Below, piece by piece: positions 1-15,400 of a stretch of DNA of 64,000 nucleotides (the stretch's first letter is position 1; the number at the start of each line of letters is the position of its first letter). Source of the stretch: Phallusia mammillata. Lineage: Eukaryota; Chordata; Ascidiacea; Phlebobranchia; Ascidiidae. Both the position numbers and the translations under genes were made by a program. A model generated the notes under the pieces. The model had not been told where the DNA came from, made no database searches, and worked only from the letters and a program-made list of their open reading frames with translations. The DNA is taken from the NCBI GenBank assembly GCA_003260075.1, contig QLIY01000437.1, forward strand, positions 64,774-128,773, written 5' to 3'.

Positions 1-2429
<2,429 letters not shown>

Positions 2430-2793
2430 AGTCGATCATTACACACATCGCACATACGGACGCCGTAAACAACTACACGGTGCTTCAGTAACCGAAGCCA
2501 TTTGGTTGAAATGTACATATGTTGCCTTGAATTATTTCTTAATTTTTTGTTTATCTACTCTACCCCCGATCTTCTTCAAGCGGTATTCCCGTGCCTTTTG
2601 TCTTTTTGTTAGTTTGTACTCCAGCCATCATGCTCGTATCACGTGCATACAATTTCATTGCTTCATTTGCGGTACTGTATTATACTTATATGTTTCATTT
2701 CTAACTCGTATTTTGTATATATTTGAAAACGTTGTAAGATTTAAAATCCTCCCAGCTAAAGAAACTTCTTTGTATATAGCTCGGTCCTTTGGG

Positions 2794-2872
2794 AATAAAG
2801 TTTATTTAAGAACCACAGGTAAACTGACCAATATGTAAGTGCCGATTTTTTGCGTTTTTCCATGTCAATAAA
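2794..2872 (+). promoter_or_regulatory. candidate polyadenylation signals of ZCCHC24
   Basis: AATAAA hexamers lie at 2794-2799 and 2867-2872, about 365 and 440 bases after the ZCCHC24 stop. They are the first good signals on this strand. Nothing recognisable as a gene lies between 2873 and 3784. Confidence 0.5.
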
Positions 2873-3784
2873 TACAATCTTGTTCGAATACGTTTATCAT
2901 CATGTTAAAAAACATGTAGACACTAGCTGTGCTAAAGAGCAATTTGGTCGTAAATTAAAGTTGACACAAACTGTACTGAACTAAAGCAATTTTAGTTCTA
3001 CGTGCATTAATTTTTTATGTGTAGAGAATATAAATCACTTTGACCACTGTTAATAGTTTACTTAAAATTGCTTTTGAGAATATTTTGATTAGACCATTTG
3101 GAAACATTTTCGCCCCGGGCAAACAGCTGTAGCCTTGTTGTTCTATAACCAATTGTTCAATGCCAATGCTCGCCTGGGGCCAGTTGGCGTAATAGCTGAA
3201 CCAACCAGCAGTGCAAGTTGGTTGTTTGCAGTTGTACTGTAGGAGTCAAACCGAAACGCATGTTGCCTGACCCAAACACGACAGAATGCATGTGCAGTAA
3301 CATTGGTAACTGGGTAATTTGAAAGCAAGGGTGTTCGGGTTATAATTGATGTTGAACCGGTCTAACTCGGCGACATCAAACGCATAATCGGATTTGTGTG
3401 ACGCTGGATTAGTATCGGTCATTTGGGCAATATGTTGTGTACAGGGTGTTGTCTGAGCGAAAACTAAAACAGGCCACTGAGTCAGTGTGGCCCCATTCGC
3501 AGGTTTCACAAAGTCGAGTCAACTGTATTTATCTGATTGAGCTGGGCTACTTGTATGCGCAATATAGCGTGTGAGCAGGATTACCCTAACGCAACGTCAT
3601 GTTTTATTCATGATTTTCGGATGCGGGCGAAGCGAAAATGAGGCGATAAAACACTTGTTGCAACCAGTTTAGTAACAGTCTAGCGTGCAGGCATGCAGAG
3701 TGTTTTAATTAAAGTTTGGCTTGCTGATAGTACACAGGGCAACTAAATAGGTTTGATATTTGAAGATTCATTAGGGATTAGGCC

Positions 3785-6700
3785 ATGGATTGTATAACGG
3801 TGGAAATGGTTCGAAGTTTAAATGAGCAGTGGGGAATACAAGTTTCGGGAGAAGGACCTTGTTACATCGATACTGTAAAGGTCAGTACAAATGTGTGCCA
3901 TGTGGTGACTTTATTTTGAGACTGTCTAACGCAGTGGTGGGCAACCTTTGTTACTGTGGGGCCAATTACAAATATCAAAATTGGGTCGCGGGCCACACCT
4001 GTGTACAACACAAAGTGATTTTGCTTTGTTGCTTACCAAATCTTCTCAACTACAAGTATAATTCGCATTTGATTCTTGCCACATTTTGCCAGGTCGCAGA
4101 AAACTAGCATAAGGCGCATTAATCAGCTCAAAAATATGTAATAATTGGAATTGTTTGACAGTACTTTGAAATCCAAACACCTCTGCGGGTCGCACAACCT
4201 TCGCTGAAGGGCCGCGTGCGACCCGCGGGCCGCAGGTTGCCCACCCTTAGTCTAACGCTTAACAACTTCTAAGCTAAATGGCCACATAAACAACATTAAA
4301 CTGTTCACTATGACCATCACTTTTAACCGAAAAGTTGAAGCCCAGTTTAGCATGAGCACCACGAAACTGGCCGCGCTTACATCTATTTCAGAAAAACATT
4401 CTTTACAACACAAAATATCCGGTTTGTAGAGGAGACTTAAGCGCGCTCCATGAAAAGTTTTGTCGCAAATACAAACGCCCACAGGCCAACAAATCAAACT
4501 ATGCTGAAACTTTTAATTGTAAGATTCATTTAAAACATCCTCTTCGTAGAAAAAAATGCGGTGGACAATGTTTTCAACCCAAATTAAATCGCGCACAGAC
4601 CATCTGACCAAACCAAGCTAAAACGTTTAATTGTAGTAAGGTTTTAGTTAATTTGTTGCGACTAGAAGAACGAAGCCTTTGAAATGTGGGTAATGTTGTA
4701 TTATTTTCTTACCTAAACCGATATTTTGCGCTACAGGCGGACAGCCCAGCTGACTATGCGGGTATCAAAGAAGGCGACTGTATTTTCAACGTGAATGGAG
4801 TAAGCGTTCACGACGCAACACACGAGCAAGTGGTCACGCTTATCGCCGAGAGCGGAAGAGTCGTGAGGTACGTTGCGTTAGTCCGCTTTGACAATACGAT
4901 CATTTGTGACCTAATATTATTGTCAGGTTTAAACTTCTGCCCGCTTTGCAAGACGAGGTCAAAGCCTGCTACTCTGACAACGAGGAAAGTTCATTTTGGA
5001 CCAACGATTTATCTCCTAACCCAGGGCAAAATTCAAGGCAAGTTTTAATAATAAACAATAACTCACATGTGATTTCGCTGCATATATGACATCACAATCC
5101 TTTGCAGGTCACGAGCGACGTCATCTTCAAGTGATGATTCAGACAGTGGTGAGAATGACAGCACGTTTCTTTACTCGGACTGTGACAGATTTGATCAACT
5201 GTCAATGTAAGTAAAAGCTTTAGTATATATTGCGGTGATAACCTAAAAGATCCGTTGTAACATGCAGAACCGGATGTGATGGTAAATATAATCATACACA
5301 GTCACCCACTTTCAATGTGACTAAAAAGAAAAATGATGACACCATTGAACAATCCAAGTTTATTGTAACAAGGGAGTCCCAGAAGGAATTCGACAAGGAC
5401 CCACTTGTTGACTGTACTTTTAGAGGTAACTTACAATATATCTTTGTATAATCAAGTCAATTTAAACAATGCTGACTAAATATAGTTAGCTGTAGTGATG
5501 GGACGATACCAAGTTTTGAAGCGAGTACCGATACCGAGTACGAGTACCGCATACCTTCGATACCGAGTACCGAGTACTTAAGTACATTGCTGTACTTAGT
5601 TGTATATCACTGGCTAAGTTTTCTGCCATGGCCGGGGAACAGGCGCACACACGCACATGCAGAAAAATGTGATCTCCACACGATAGCGAAAAAAATGTAC
5701 GTAACCGGGCGGAACTTTTTCCAGATTTTGTGCTGTCCGAAGCAAATATTGGCATAAAGTTGTATTCTTATGTTGTATGTTGGCTGTATTCTTATGTTGT
5801 AAACTGACCTTCGGTAATCGCACGTTTGTATCGAAAACTGAGACAAAATATTTCGATACCGAGTTCGAGTATCGATACCACTGAAATCGTTCGATACCAT
5901 CAATACCGAGTACCGAGTACCGGGTACCCGTCCCATCACTAGTTAGCTGACCTTATAATGATCTACCTGGTATGTAATGTCAAACTTACTGTAAATTTGT
6001 GGTAAATTCAATACCACAGCACTTTAACATATCCATACAGTTGGCTATGCACTGTTATGTACATGATAATTAAGAAACAGTGGTATATAATACTTCCAGT
6101 GGTTCCCAACCAGGAGGAATTCCCCACCAGGGGGGAATTTTGTAATTTGTAGGGGGGAATTTGTGTCACAATATTTATCTCTTACTGGTTGTCTGTGCTA
6201 TGTGTTTTTGCTGCATTTGCCATATATGAGCAAACTAAATTTGTAGAGGGAATTAGATTTGAATATCGACTAAAAGGGTGCAGAGGACAAAAAAGGTTGG
6301 GAACCACTGATTAAACTGTGTTATATAATACTAAACAAGAAAAACTTTTAAAAATCCATTAGAACCTCACTACAATCGATATTTCAAAATTAACATATAT
6401 TTAATCACACAAAGTCTGCAACCATCTATATTACAGCAACAATTGCAGCAAAAATAAAACAAAATGCATTAGCTTTAAACACTGTATGTTGTTGATTATC
6501 ATATGATATAATATTAGAAACATAGATCAAAGCAGGAAAAAATGTTTGCTTACTTATTCAATGGCTTCTGCCAACAACATAACCAATCATTTAGCATTAA
6601 ATTCTTGAAAATTGCTTGCTGTTTGCTCTTAATTTGTTTAAATGAGTGTTTTCAGATTAATTCTTCAAATCTGCAAAAACATATTGTATATATAGAAGAC

Positions 6701-8303
6701 ACGCTCATAAAATCACAACATTTACAAGTTAGAGGCCTATGTATGGAATCAACTGCATTGTATAAAAGTAAAGTTAATTCAGCACAAGCAAAATGAAATA
6801 GGCCACACTTTGCCAAGTAATCATGGTACTAGCATGAAATTGCATTTAAGCTATTGAGTTGGGTTGAATCTGTAATAAGATTTTTGCACTCACATGTCTG
6901 CATTTTCATCTCATTGCCCTTCATTAAAGTTTAATGCACTGTCTTCGCCAACACTGTGTACAGAACTCTTATCGTAGGGCAAAACAAATCATCTCTAACT
7001 TGAATCAAGCCAAAGTTAGCGACCTAAGCTTGCAATTAGGAAAATTTTGAAATGGGGATTTTATGCCGCCAAATTACAGCATAGAAATCCTAATATTTTA
7101 AGTTAAGGGGCATTTTCTGGATTTTGCTATGTTTTCAATTACTAAGCATTTAAATTTACGGTATGTATCCTATATGCCCAAGAAAGACACAATGTACATA
7201 ATTCTGAATCAAATAGTGCTAAGAATTTGCTTTTAGGAAGCAAGGCTTCAGTTGCTGGGGCATTCACCGGCGACCACAACGTCATTCGAAATTCAAAAGA
7301 TCAAAACGATATACGCGGAGTTCGGGCAAGAGTAAAAGCCGGAATTCAGCACTTCAGCTTTGACGAAGAACAGGAAAAGGTGATAGTTTAATAATTTCCT
7401 AAAATATTTATTAGCACACCAGCACCTTGGTAACTAGAAATTCGTTTTTGTCAAATTGTTGTTTGACGAAAACAAAGTACTAATGTACATATGGCATTTT
7501 AATACAGATTAATCCCGAAGACAAAGGAAAAATAATTATCTACACCACAAGTTTGGGAATCTATCGAAAAATTGCAATACACTGCGATAAAGTACGAAAA
7601 CTTCTCGATGGCTATCGTGTGAAATACGAGGTAAGTGTTGTTGAATATGGTGCATCAACTTAAGAATCAACACTAAAATAAACAAAAAAATCCTATACAG
7701 GATCGGGACATTTTCAATTTTCCTGAGTACAAAGACGAATTATATGCAAGACTTGGCCTTGACGACGGCGACGCTTTTCCAGAAATGCCACGAGTTTACA
7801 TTGATGGTGTTTACATGGGGGTAAGTGAGCGACTCGATTAAATACGTTGTTTATGGTTTGACCGAATTTACACGAATATTTTTTTTAAACCACCGAAAAT
7901 CTTTTTGTTCTTCAATGAGAAATAAAAACGTTTTAGAGATGGGGAAGTGCTCAAACCCATCAGCAATTATAACAGTGACATAAGGGCATTTTTTAACAAT
8001 CATCTTTGCAGGGCGCGATTGAACTTCAGGAGATGAGTGACTGTGGAGATCTGAGGATACGCCTGACAGAATTTCCGGTACGTTAAAGCACTTTTAGCTC
8101 CTTTACCTCTTTCACTTATCACATAAATCCATCTTTAGAAGTACAACATTCGAAGCAAGTGTCCCACCTGTAAAGGTACAGGTCTGTTGGTCTGCCATTC
8201 GTGCAAGGGCAAAGCTTACCGACGAAAGAACCGCTTTGCAATGCTAAAGTGCGCTACCTGCCGACAAAAAGGAACGATTTCCTGCACAGACTGCAGGGAA
8301 TAA
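3785..8303 (+). CDS. PDZ + glutaredoxin-like + CxxC-rich protein (GRXCR family)
   Basis: Ten exons: 3785-3880, 4737-4867, 4927-5037, 5108-5206, 5268-5425, 7237-7379, 7508-7630, 7701-7820, 8012-8077 and 8139-8303, giving 403 aa. Residues about 5-77 form a PDZ domain (WGIQV carboxylate loop, then ADSPADYAGIKEGDCIFNVNG). Residues about 78-245 are a polar, probably flexible linker. Residues about 254-345 are the GRXCR-type glutaredoxin fold (KIIIYTTSLGIYRK, then PRVYIDGVYMGG). The CPYC redox motif is replaced by TTSL, so thiol catalysis is unlikely. The C-terminus has four CxxC pairs (C357/C360, C368/C371, C387/C390, C398/C401), a probable Zn-binding module as in GRXCR1/2. Vertebrate GRXCR proteins act in hair-cell stereocilia. 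The PDZ domain is unexpected for this family. The intron after exon 3 starts with GC (AG|GCAAGT). ATG 3785 opens directly into the PDZ strand. Confidence 0.85.
3932..4249. mobile_element. hAT-type MITE in intron 1 of the PDZ/GRXCR gene
   Basis: The 318 bp element has terminal inverted repeats (TGGTGGGCAACC at the left, GGTTGCCCACCC at the right). It is flanked by a perfect 8 bp target duplication gtctaacg at 3924-3931 and 4250-4257. It has no transposase ORF, so it is non-autonomous. Confidence 0.85.
5493..5941. mobile_element. hAT-type MITE in intron 5 of the PDZ/GRXCR gene
   Basis: The 449 bp element has inverted ends (TAGTGATGGGACG and CGTCCCATCACTA region) and internal GGTACTCGGTA-type direct and inverted iterations. 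It has a perfect 8 bp target duplication gttagctg at 5485-5492 and 5942-5949. It carries no coding capacity. Confidence 0.85.
6097..6309. mobile_element. MITE with CAGTGGTTCCCAACC ends
   Basis: The inverted ends CAGTGGTTCCCAACC and GGTTGGGAACCACTG match perfectly over 15 bases. The interior has GGGGGGAATTT-like motifs shared with relics at 10545, 12955 and 55235. I could not see a clean adjacent 8 bp target duplication. Confidence 0.7.
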
Positions 8304-9476
8304 GATTTCTATCATCGGCGTTCAATTATTTAAATAGGTTGTTTCTAAAACAAAGAAACCTACTTACGCCGCTTTGTTTAGCCAAAGAGAAACAAATTAC
8401 TATAGTTTGAAAGCAAGGTCTTCCTTTTCGCGCAAGTTTTGTTTCTTATTGTACTGGGCCACGTGCAATGTCGCTTATTTATTAATGTCACTGTGATGAA
8501 AAATTATTACTCTTTAAAGCATGATTTTAACTGTTGGTTTTCAACAAAACAATGGCAAAACAACTTTTCATTTTTAGGAATATAGGAATTTGAGTATAAA
8601 CCAGCTTTATAAAGCTGGTATACCAACGAAATAAGAAATAACCAAGACGTAATTCGACAAAACACTTGCAGTAGTTTATGTGAAACTTATTTTATTACAA
8701 GCTTCAATAAAAGATGTAAAAATGTGTAAATTTTCTTCTGTTTATGTGCAAAAATATTTGATCAAAAGTCCGTTAACTCCGAAAACTAATAATAAATCGG
8801 ATAAAACGTATAAAGCGGTAAGAAGAAGAACGCAGAATAAAAGATCAGGCTGCGCACACACAGTGAATATAACTCAATCAAAAATCAAATCAAGGTTTGA
8901 AGAAAAGCAAAATCACATTTGAATTCACAAAGCCATGGAACAACAAAGATAAAAGTAAAGATTTCTCATCTGGTAACATAACAAAGATATGGAAAAATGT
9001 AAACAACGACTCTTAGTTGTCGATGCACAAACAGATAGACACCAAATTTTGCTCGTATAATGTCTAATTTGATCTTAAAAGTAAAACGACAACATTGATT
9101 CTGTCACATTAGAAAGAGTCCAAAACCATGTGTGAAATAACTCTTGCATTATCATGTATATGTGAATTTTACCCCCGACAGTGATACAAATGTTGTTAGG
9201 CACTGTTAAGAAGATTTTGGGACACTGAGCATTTATACTGAAACCCGAATCAGTTTGTAACTTGAGTCAGGGATCCTAATTCTCCACCAGCGCATATCTT
9301 CCTTGGAACAGGTGACAATAAATCATCTTTCTTGACGTATAGGTGATAAGAAATCATCTTCAAGGTCAAAAATGGTCAAATGAACTCGGAAACAGATATG
9401 CTGCAATAGACTTTCACAAAAACGCCGATAAAGAAAACAGTAAGTATGTCATCAACCAGAAATCAACAGCAGGAGT
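8304..9476. other. intergenic, 3' sides of two convergent genes
   Basis: This is AT-rich sequence between the GRXCR-like gene (+) and the kinase gene (-). A possible AATAAA at 8706-8711 could end the + gene. The ORF-like stretch at 8680-8922 is low-complexity Lys/Asn/Ser sequence and shows no protein character. Confidence 0.5.
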
Positions 9477-12400
9477 TTAAAACGTTTCGTCCCAGCCATA
9501 AGTTGAGGATTCAAGGATCTCTCGGTCTTCTTCGGCATCACCGAGGTCTTCAATGCACCGTTCAAAGTTCTTGGTGTCAGTAGGGCTTTTTACATTCGGT
9601 TTTATAGGCGAGTGGATACGTTGGGCACGGAGTCCTTGCCAGTCGAAGCCCTGGTACCATCGGTGCTTCCGTATGTCGTTTACGCCACTCTTCTGGTAAC
9701 CGAGACGGTCACGAGGCTCCAGCTTGCAGAGGGCTCGGATCAGCAGCTATGAACAAATATGAAGTGGTTCACAAGCGACCACTCGAATGTCATGTCGATT
9801 TTACAGATTACTGGGAGAGCGATGGGTGCGCAGGTTGCAAGTCGGCCTGATTCGGCGGAGAAACCGAAAACATCAGCCCAAAACTTGACCGGAACTAGAT
9901 TTTTTTCATTTAGGCCTAAAAGATGGTAAAATTGTGGCACAAACATAGCCAAAAAGCCCAAATCAATCCCGTTTATTCAAACTTATCCCCGAATCTAAAC
10001 AAGACCCGACCAACTTAACAACTCCGGGGCTTTCGAAATCAAAATGTGTAAATATGGCGACGGCGTTAGTTATGTTTAAGGTAAGAGATCTTACTTAGCC
10101 GTAATAATATTTGGTTAGTGATATTACTACCCTCATGCCCGTAATTAGATTTCTTCATTTCGTTGCCTTCAGTGCATACAAGAAACAGAAGATATTTGTG
10201 AAATGGTTGTCGCATTATCCAAAATTTAAAGTCACAAATAGGCTCATGCAATTTGTAAACATATTTGGGACATTGTTTTTCATCACACCACTTCAGCAAC
10301 AGAAAATAATTATACCTCAGCACTCCTGTGAACGCGCCTTGAAAATTTGACGCCCTCGATGCCGCTAAGTATGTTTTCGTAAACGGTCATGTCATCGGAT
10401 GCAAAGAAGGGAGTGGAGCGCGTCAGCAACTCGTAAATGAGGATACCGAACGACCAGTAGTCGGCCGCGATGTCATGACCTGTGTGCATAAAAAAACACC
10501 CTTAAACACAACAAACCCAAATCTGAAAAATTAAACCCAAATCTGGTTTCCAATCGGAGAGGAATTCCTCATAAGGGAGGAATTTGTAAACCTGGGGGGA
10601 GGAATTTACTTTAAGTTATAATTGTGGGTTGTAAATAGAGAACTTAACCTCTGGTCTAATATGACCTGAGAAGTTGATAAAAGATTAAAAGGATATTTCT
10701 ATGGTTTATAGATTTAAAAGGATATTTTCTATGTAGTCTATTGGGAGGAATAAAAATGTATTAAATTGTTAAGGGATGAATTTAGATACCCACACGTTGG
10801 AAATTCCTTACTAATCTGATGTGAATTGCAATTCCCTGTTATATATTACGTTCACTTATCCTAGACTGTTTATATGATCAGTCAGCATGTGGATCTGGCA
10901 TTATGGTATTTTTTTCTTGATCTAACAATAAGGACGCCCAAAAATTGGCTTTAACAATTTGCCTTTTATCTAGTACCTGTGTTTGCAAGAATCTCGGGAG
11001 GAAAGTACTCCGGCGTCCCGCAGAATGTCCACGTTTTGAAACCGAATCTGATCCTCTTTGCGAAACCAAAATCGACGAGTTTCACGTAACCTCTGCATAA
11101 CACGAAATCGTTATAGCGAACTTTCAGCTAACTTTTACACATGTTGTTTTACTTGTGATCAACCATGAGATTCTCAGGCTTGAGGTCGCGATAAACGATT
11201 CCTCGTTCGTGGAGATACGCCAAGGCCTCCAGCACACATCCGGAACAGAATCGAGCCCCGCTATCATCAAAAGGTCCTTTACGCTTAAGTACGTTGTATA
11301 CTTCACCACCCAAGTACGCCTCCATAAGCATATAGACTCGAAGTTCATCTTTAAATGTTCTGCGGCAATTAATACGTGACATTGATGATTGAAAACGATT
11401 AATGTGCTGTTTAGGATAAACAAAAGGCACATATACAGTTTCTGGCAGTGCGAGTTATTATGCTTCACATCTAAAACAAGTTTTTGAATCGTTAAGATAA
11501 ACATAAAACTGTATTTAGCCCTGCATTCATGCAGACTAGCGACCAGGGAATAATACACATATAAATCACTTTGAAATCAATAGGCCGTAGAATGGAGTTT
11601 TAAACAGTTTCAATAAACTGTATAGCGCTTGCGTTTTGAATAATGTGCGCAAACACACCTGATTTATATTTGTGGTTGGCTGCTAAAATTATACAACACA
11701 ATCGGCGCCAGAAAGAAATATCTTTCTATTGTACAAGTTACAACCTTGCAAGATAAAAAAACATATCCAAGTTGGTGGTTACTTCAAAGTTACCTAAAAA
11801 GTCGTCCAATGAACGGAGATTTAATGGACAACAAAATGTTCTTCTCCGCCAGGACGTGCTGCTGTTGACCAGTTTTAATGATCTTCGCCTTTCGGATGGA
11901 TTTCAACGCAAAAGCTCCATTGGAGACACCAGGAATTTGAACCAGCTTTACACATCCGAAGCCGCCTTGTCCAAGAATTGACAACACCTGGATATATTGA
12001 ATAAACAATTATGGTTGGTTTAGACATGTTCTAGGAACTTTAAATCCTTTGTGTATTTGTACGCCATCGAAACTAGTCGTCTGAACAAACTTGACCGTTT
12101 ATTGTACAGTGATGAAATCGCTTTTACAAACTTGACCCGGGTAGTGAAGGATATAGAGGCTATGTTCTGTTTCTCGAACTGTTGAAAGACACGCTGTCGT
12201 AGCGAAGTGGCCGCGCAGACAATGTTTGTACAACCATGCGCCCTTGATTTTTCTACTGGGACATTTTCCCCGGCTGAGCTATCTCTATTGTGCCAAAGGA
12301 TGCCATGAATTTCCGTAAATCATCTTTGAAGGTTTCACACAATAGCTCGAACCATACTGTTCATATCAGTCTTTGCCTACAAACACGACCTGGGCCATTC

Positions 12401-15400
12401 AATACTCGGTGTTTCCTCAGTAAACACTGATATTCCGTGTTACATTATAACACTTCAACGTGCCGAGAAAGGCGATGTGTACCTTCAATTGATGAAGTTT
12501 CGTGTCCCGTATAATTGCCTCAGTTCCTTTGCTTGGCCGCGTGGTTATTGTTATTCGAACCACTTTCTCTGTTGGTTCCTGAAGCACGTCTTCCTCATCT
12601 AGTGAAAAAACAAGGACGGTTTGTAAACGTCAGGCACGTTCATATGTTTGCGTTATGTCAGATCCGACTTAATAGTAAATGGTACTGATCTGTAAGATAA
12701 ATGATGAAAACAACTAAAGCGTAGGTAATCAGCTGGTGTGGCAAACGTTTTTAAGTTTCGGAACACTTACAAACTACACAATTTGTTCGCGGCAGACTTT
12801 TCAGGCGCAAAAAAAGAAATTTGTTCAAAAAACTACTTGCGACTTTTAAAGTGTTATAACTTAAAATGAATTTAACGGTGTGTTCAATAGCGCTGTGATG
12901 CATAACCTAATTTTGTCATTAAGCCCAACGACATTATACAATTGTGTAACTACTTGGCTTGTTCCCAACCGGGATGGAATTTGAAAACTTCAGAGGAGGA
13001 ATTTACTCTAATTTTAAAATGTGGTTTGTAAATAGACACTCTCGGAATATGACCTGTGAAGTTGATAAAAGATCCGGCTTTAAATGATATTTGTACGGTT
13101 TAACATCCATCTGTAGTCTATTGGGGAGGAATTAAATTGTTTTGAATTGTTAATGGAGTAATTTGTCGAAAAATTAGGAACCACTGGCTTAAAACCTATA
13201 CTGAGCTCAAGAATACAAATATCCTATGTTTAGACGTTTTAAATTAAAAACACCTTCTTCTGGGCCGTCTTCTTCAGTAACGGCGCCCAGCGGTCCTCTT
13301 ACGCTGCCGTCTACTTCCGTGAAGGAGGTACCTTCAATGGGTGTGATAGATGGATGTGACGGGGACCTCGCAAACTGTACAACAAAGGGTATATGGTTTT
13401 GTGCTTGTTGATTTGTCGATTAATCAATTATCAACATTGCGGTTACATCAGCAAGCGATCCAAGTAGGGAATTGAAGGCAAGTCGGTCGAGGACTAAAAG
13501 CACAACGCCACTCTCTGCTACAACATTTGCTGCTCGCTTGTCTTCAGTCAACAGGGCGCGTTCACCAAAGTATTCGCCTACACAAAACAAGTGTAAGCGT
13601 CAATATTAATACAGTAATGCCATATAATGCAACAGCAAAGGAAAACTGCACATTAAAGGAAAAAAACAACCCGCTTTTGTTTTGAACATAAATTAATAGG
13701 GCAATGTTTTGGTTAAGGTATTAGCCCATTTAATGTATTGTGCGCTAACCTGTCCCGAGATGACAAATTAGGTCTTCCTTGATTGTGTGCCCTTTGCCCA
13801 ATGGTTCCTGTAAAAACAATTTGAGTCATGCGAAGCCTGGCTTATGCGAAGTGGCTATACGGTTCGAGTCAATGTTATACCTGGTTTTGGGTCACTTTTA
13901 CAGTTCCCTCCTGTATAACGTAAAAACTGTCGCCAACGTCGCCTTGTCGAATGATGTATTCGCCCCCCCCCCTGCGAAGCCTGGCTTATGCGAAGTGGCT
14001 ATACGGTTCGAGTCAATGTTGTACCTGGTTTTGGGTCACTTTTACAGTTCCTTCCTGTATAACGTAAAAACTGTCGCCAACGTCGCCTTGACGAATGATG
14101 TATTCACCGCTATGGAACTGAGCTTCTTCAACACAGTCGGCAATCCGTAGCAACTTATTGTCGGAGAGTGATTTCAGTTTGTCGACTGTTTTCAGCAACC
14201 TCACGTACTCTTCACGCTTCTGTTGGCCGCTCCTCTTCACAATCGACTAAAACAAACTCGAACACTGCATTTGTGTGGCAAGAGGTGAAAGATTTAGGCA
14301 ATGGAGAAATTTACCTGAAAGAGCTTTCGATCCAAAGCCCAAAGGCTGGCGTCGGTTTTAGCTTTGACTGAGGCGGTTCGCTTGCAGTTGTACAAGATCG
14401 CAAGCTCACCGAAAACCGTTCCAGGGTTTAAGTCCACAACATGTACGTGTTGCGACCCTTTCGTATGAAACACTTCAACCTATAGTGAATTAATCATCAT
14501 GTATGGCGTAAAAATAGATAAGGAACGAAAAACCAACATGATATCGCGTACCTGCCCCGACTCAAGCACGTAAAGGTGATTTCCAAACTCTCCTTCGCTT
14601 ATAACGTGGCTGCCCTTAGAGACCGTCTGTTGGGACATTGAGTCGATTAATTGCTGGACCTGCTTGGTATCCAACCCTTTGAGAAAGACGTTGGCATTGA
14701 GTGCTTTACGAATTTGCAGCATTTGGTTAGGGCTCTTGGGCACAGCTTGCACCTGTCAAATAGAAAAGGCCTATTTAAAGATGTAGAAGATAACTCAGGC
14801 CATGAATCAATTCATATTGTATTACTTGAAACAGTCTAATCGCTCTGTAGTGGAAAGAAAGATGAATAATAGCAAAGTAATAGATTTAGAGTGAGAAGAA
14901 CCATGTTTTGTAACGCAACTATTTTCACTAACATGGACACTTTTGGAAGATCGATTTTCGGCGGAAATACCAAACCGAGTGTTCTTGTTGTCAGGGGTGA
15001 TTGCGCGAACGTTAAGCAACTTGGTTGCCCTTGTAACCAGCTCCTCGGATAAGTCTTCTTCTTCGAGTACCGGTGTCTGACCGCTCGGCGTCCACAGAGC
15101 ACGAAGACGCCGGATTTCGGAGTCTTTATCTCGAATTACCATCTCAACAGCTTCCTTTACCACCGACACCTGTATACAGTCAAATAGATTTTACTGACAC
15201 GACTACTGATGTATTCGACCTAGGGTTCCCTTTATGTGACCAAACAGCCCAGCAATGCAAAAATACTGGTTCAGAGTGTTATTTATGTTACCTAATAGCC
15301 AAGAAATGCAAAAATGCCGACTAACGTTTGGAATTCCAAAGCTAGGCCACAGCGTTATTGACTTAATGACGTTTGAAGCCCTCACATTACAAATTTCCCG

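Noticed and set aside
3829-4107. 92-codon plus-strand frame
   Set aside because: It starts in a PDZ exon but continues into a MITE inside the intron.
5486-5939. Overlapping minus-strand frames of about 70-110 codons
   Set aside because: They lie entirely within the 449 bp MITE and read through its repeats.
13855-13875. GGTTCGAGTC resembling a tRNA T-loop (also at about 14005)
   Set aside because: It is intron sequence of PRKG, appears twice because of the duplication, and no acceptor stem or anticodon arm can be formed.
13829-13972. Extra PRKG exon giving a tandem cyclic-nucleotide subdomain
   Set aside because: The copy has a donor but no acceptor, ends at a C10 run, and differs from the real exon only by silent bases, so it is a doubled allele fragment.
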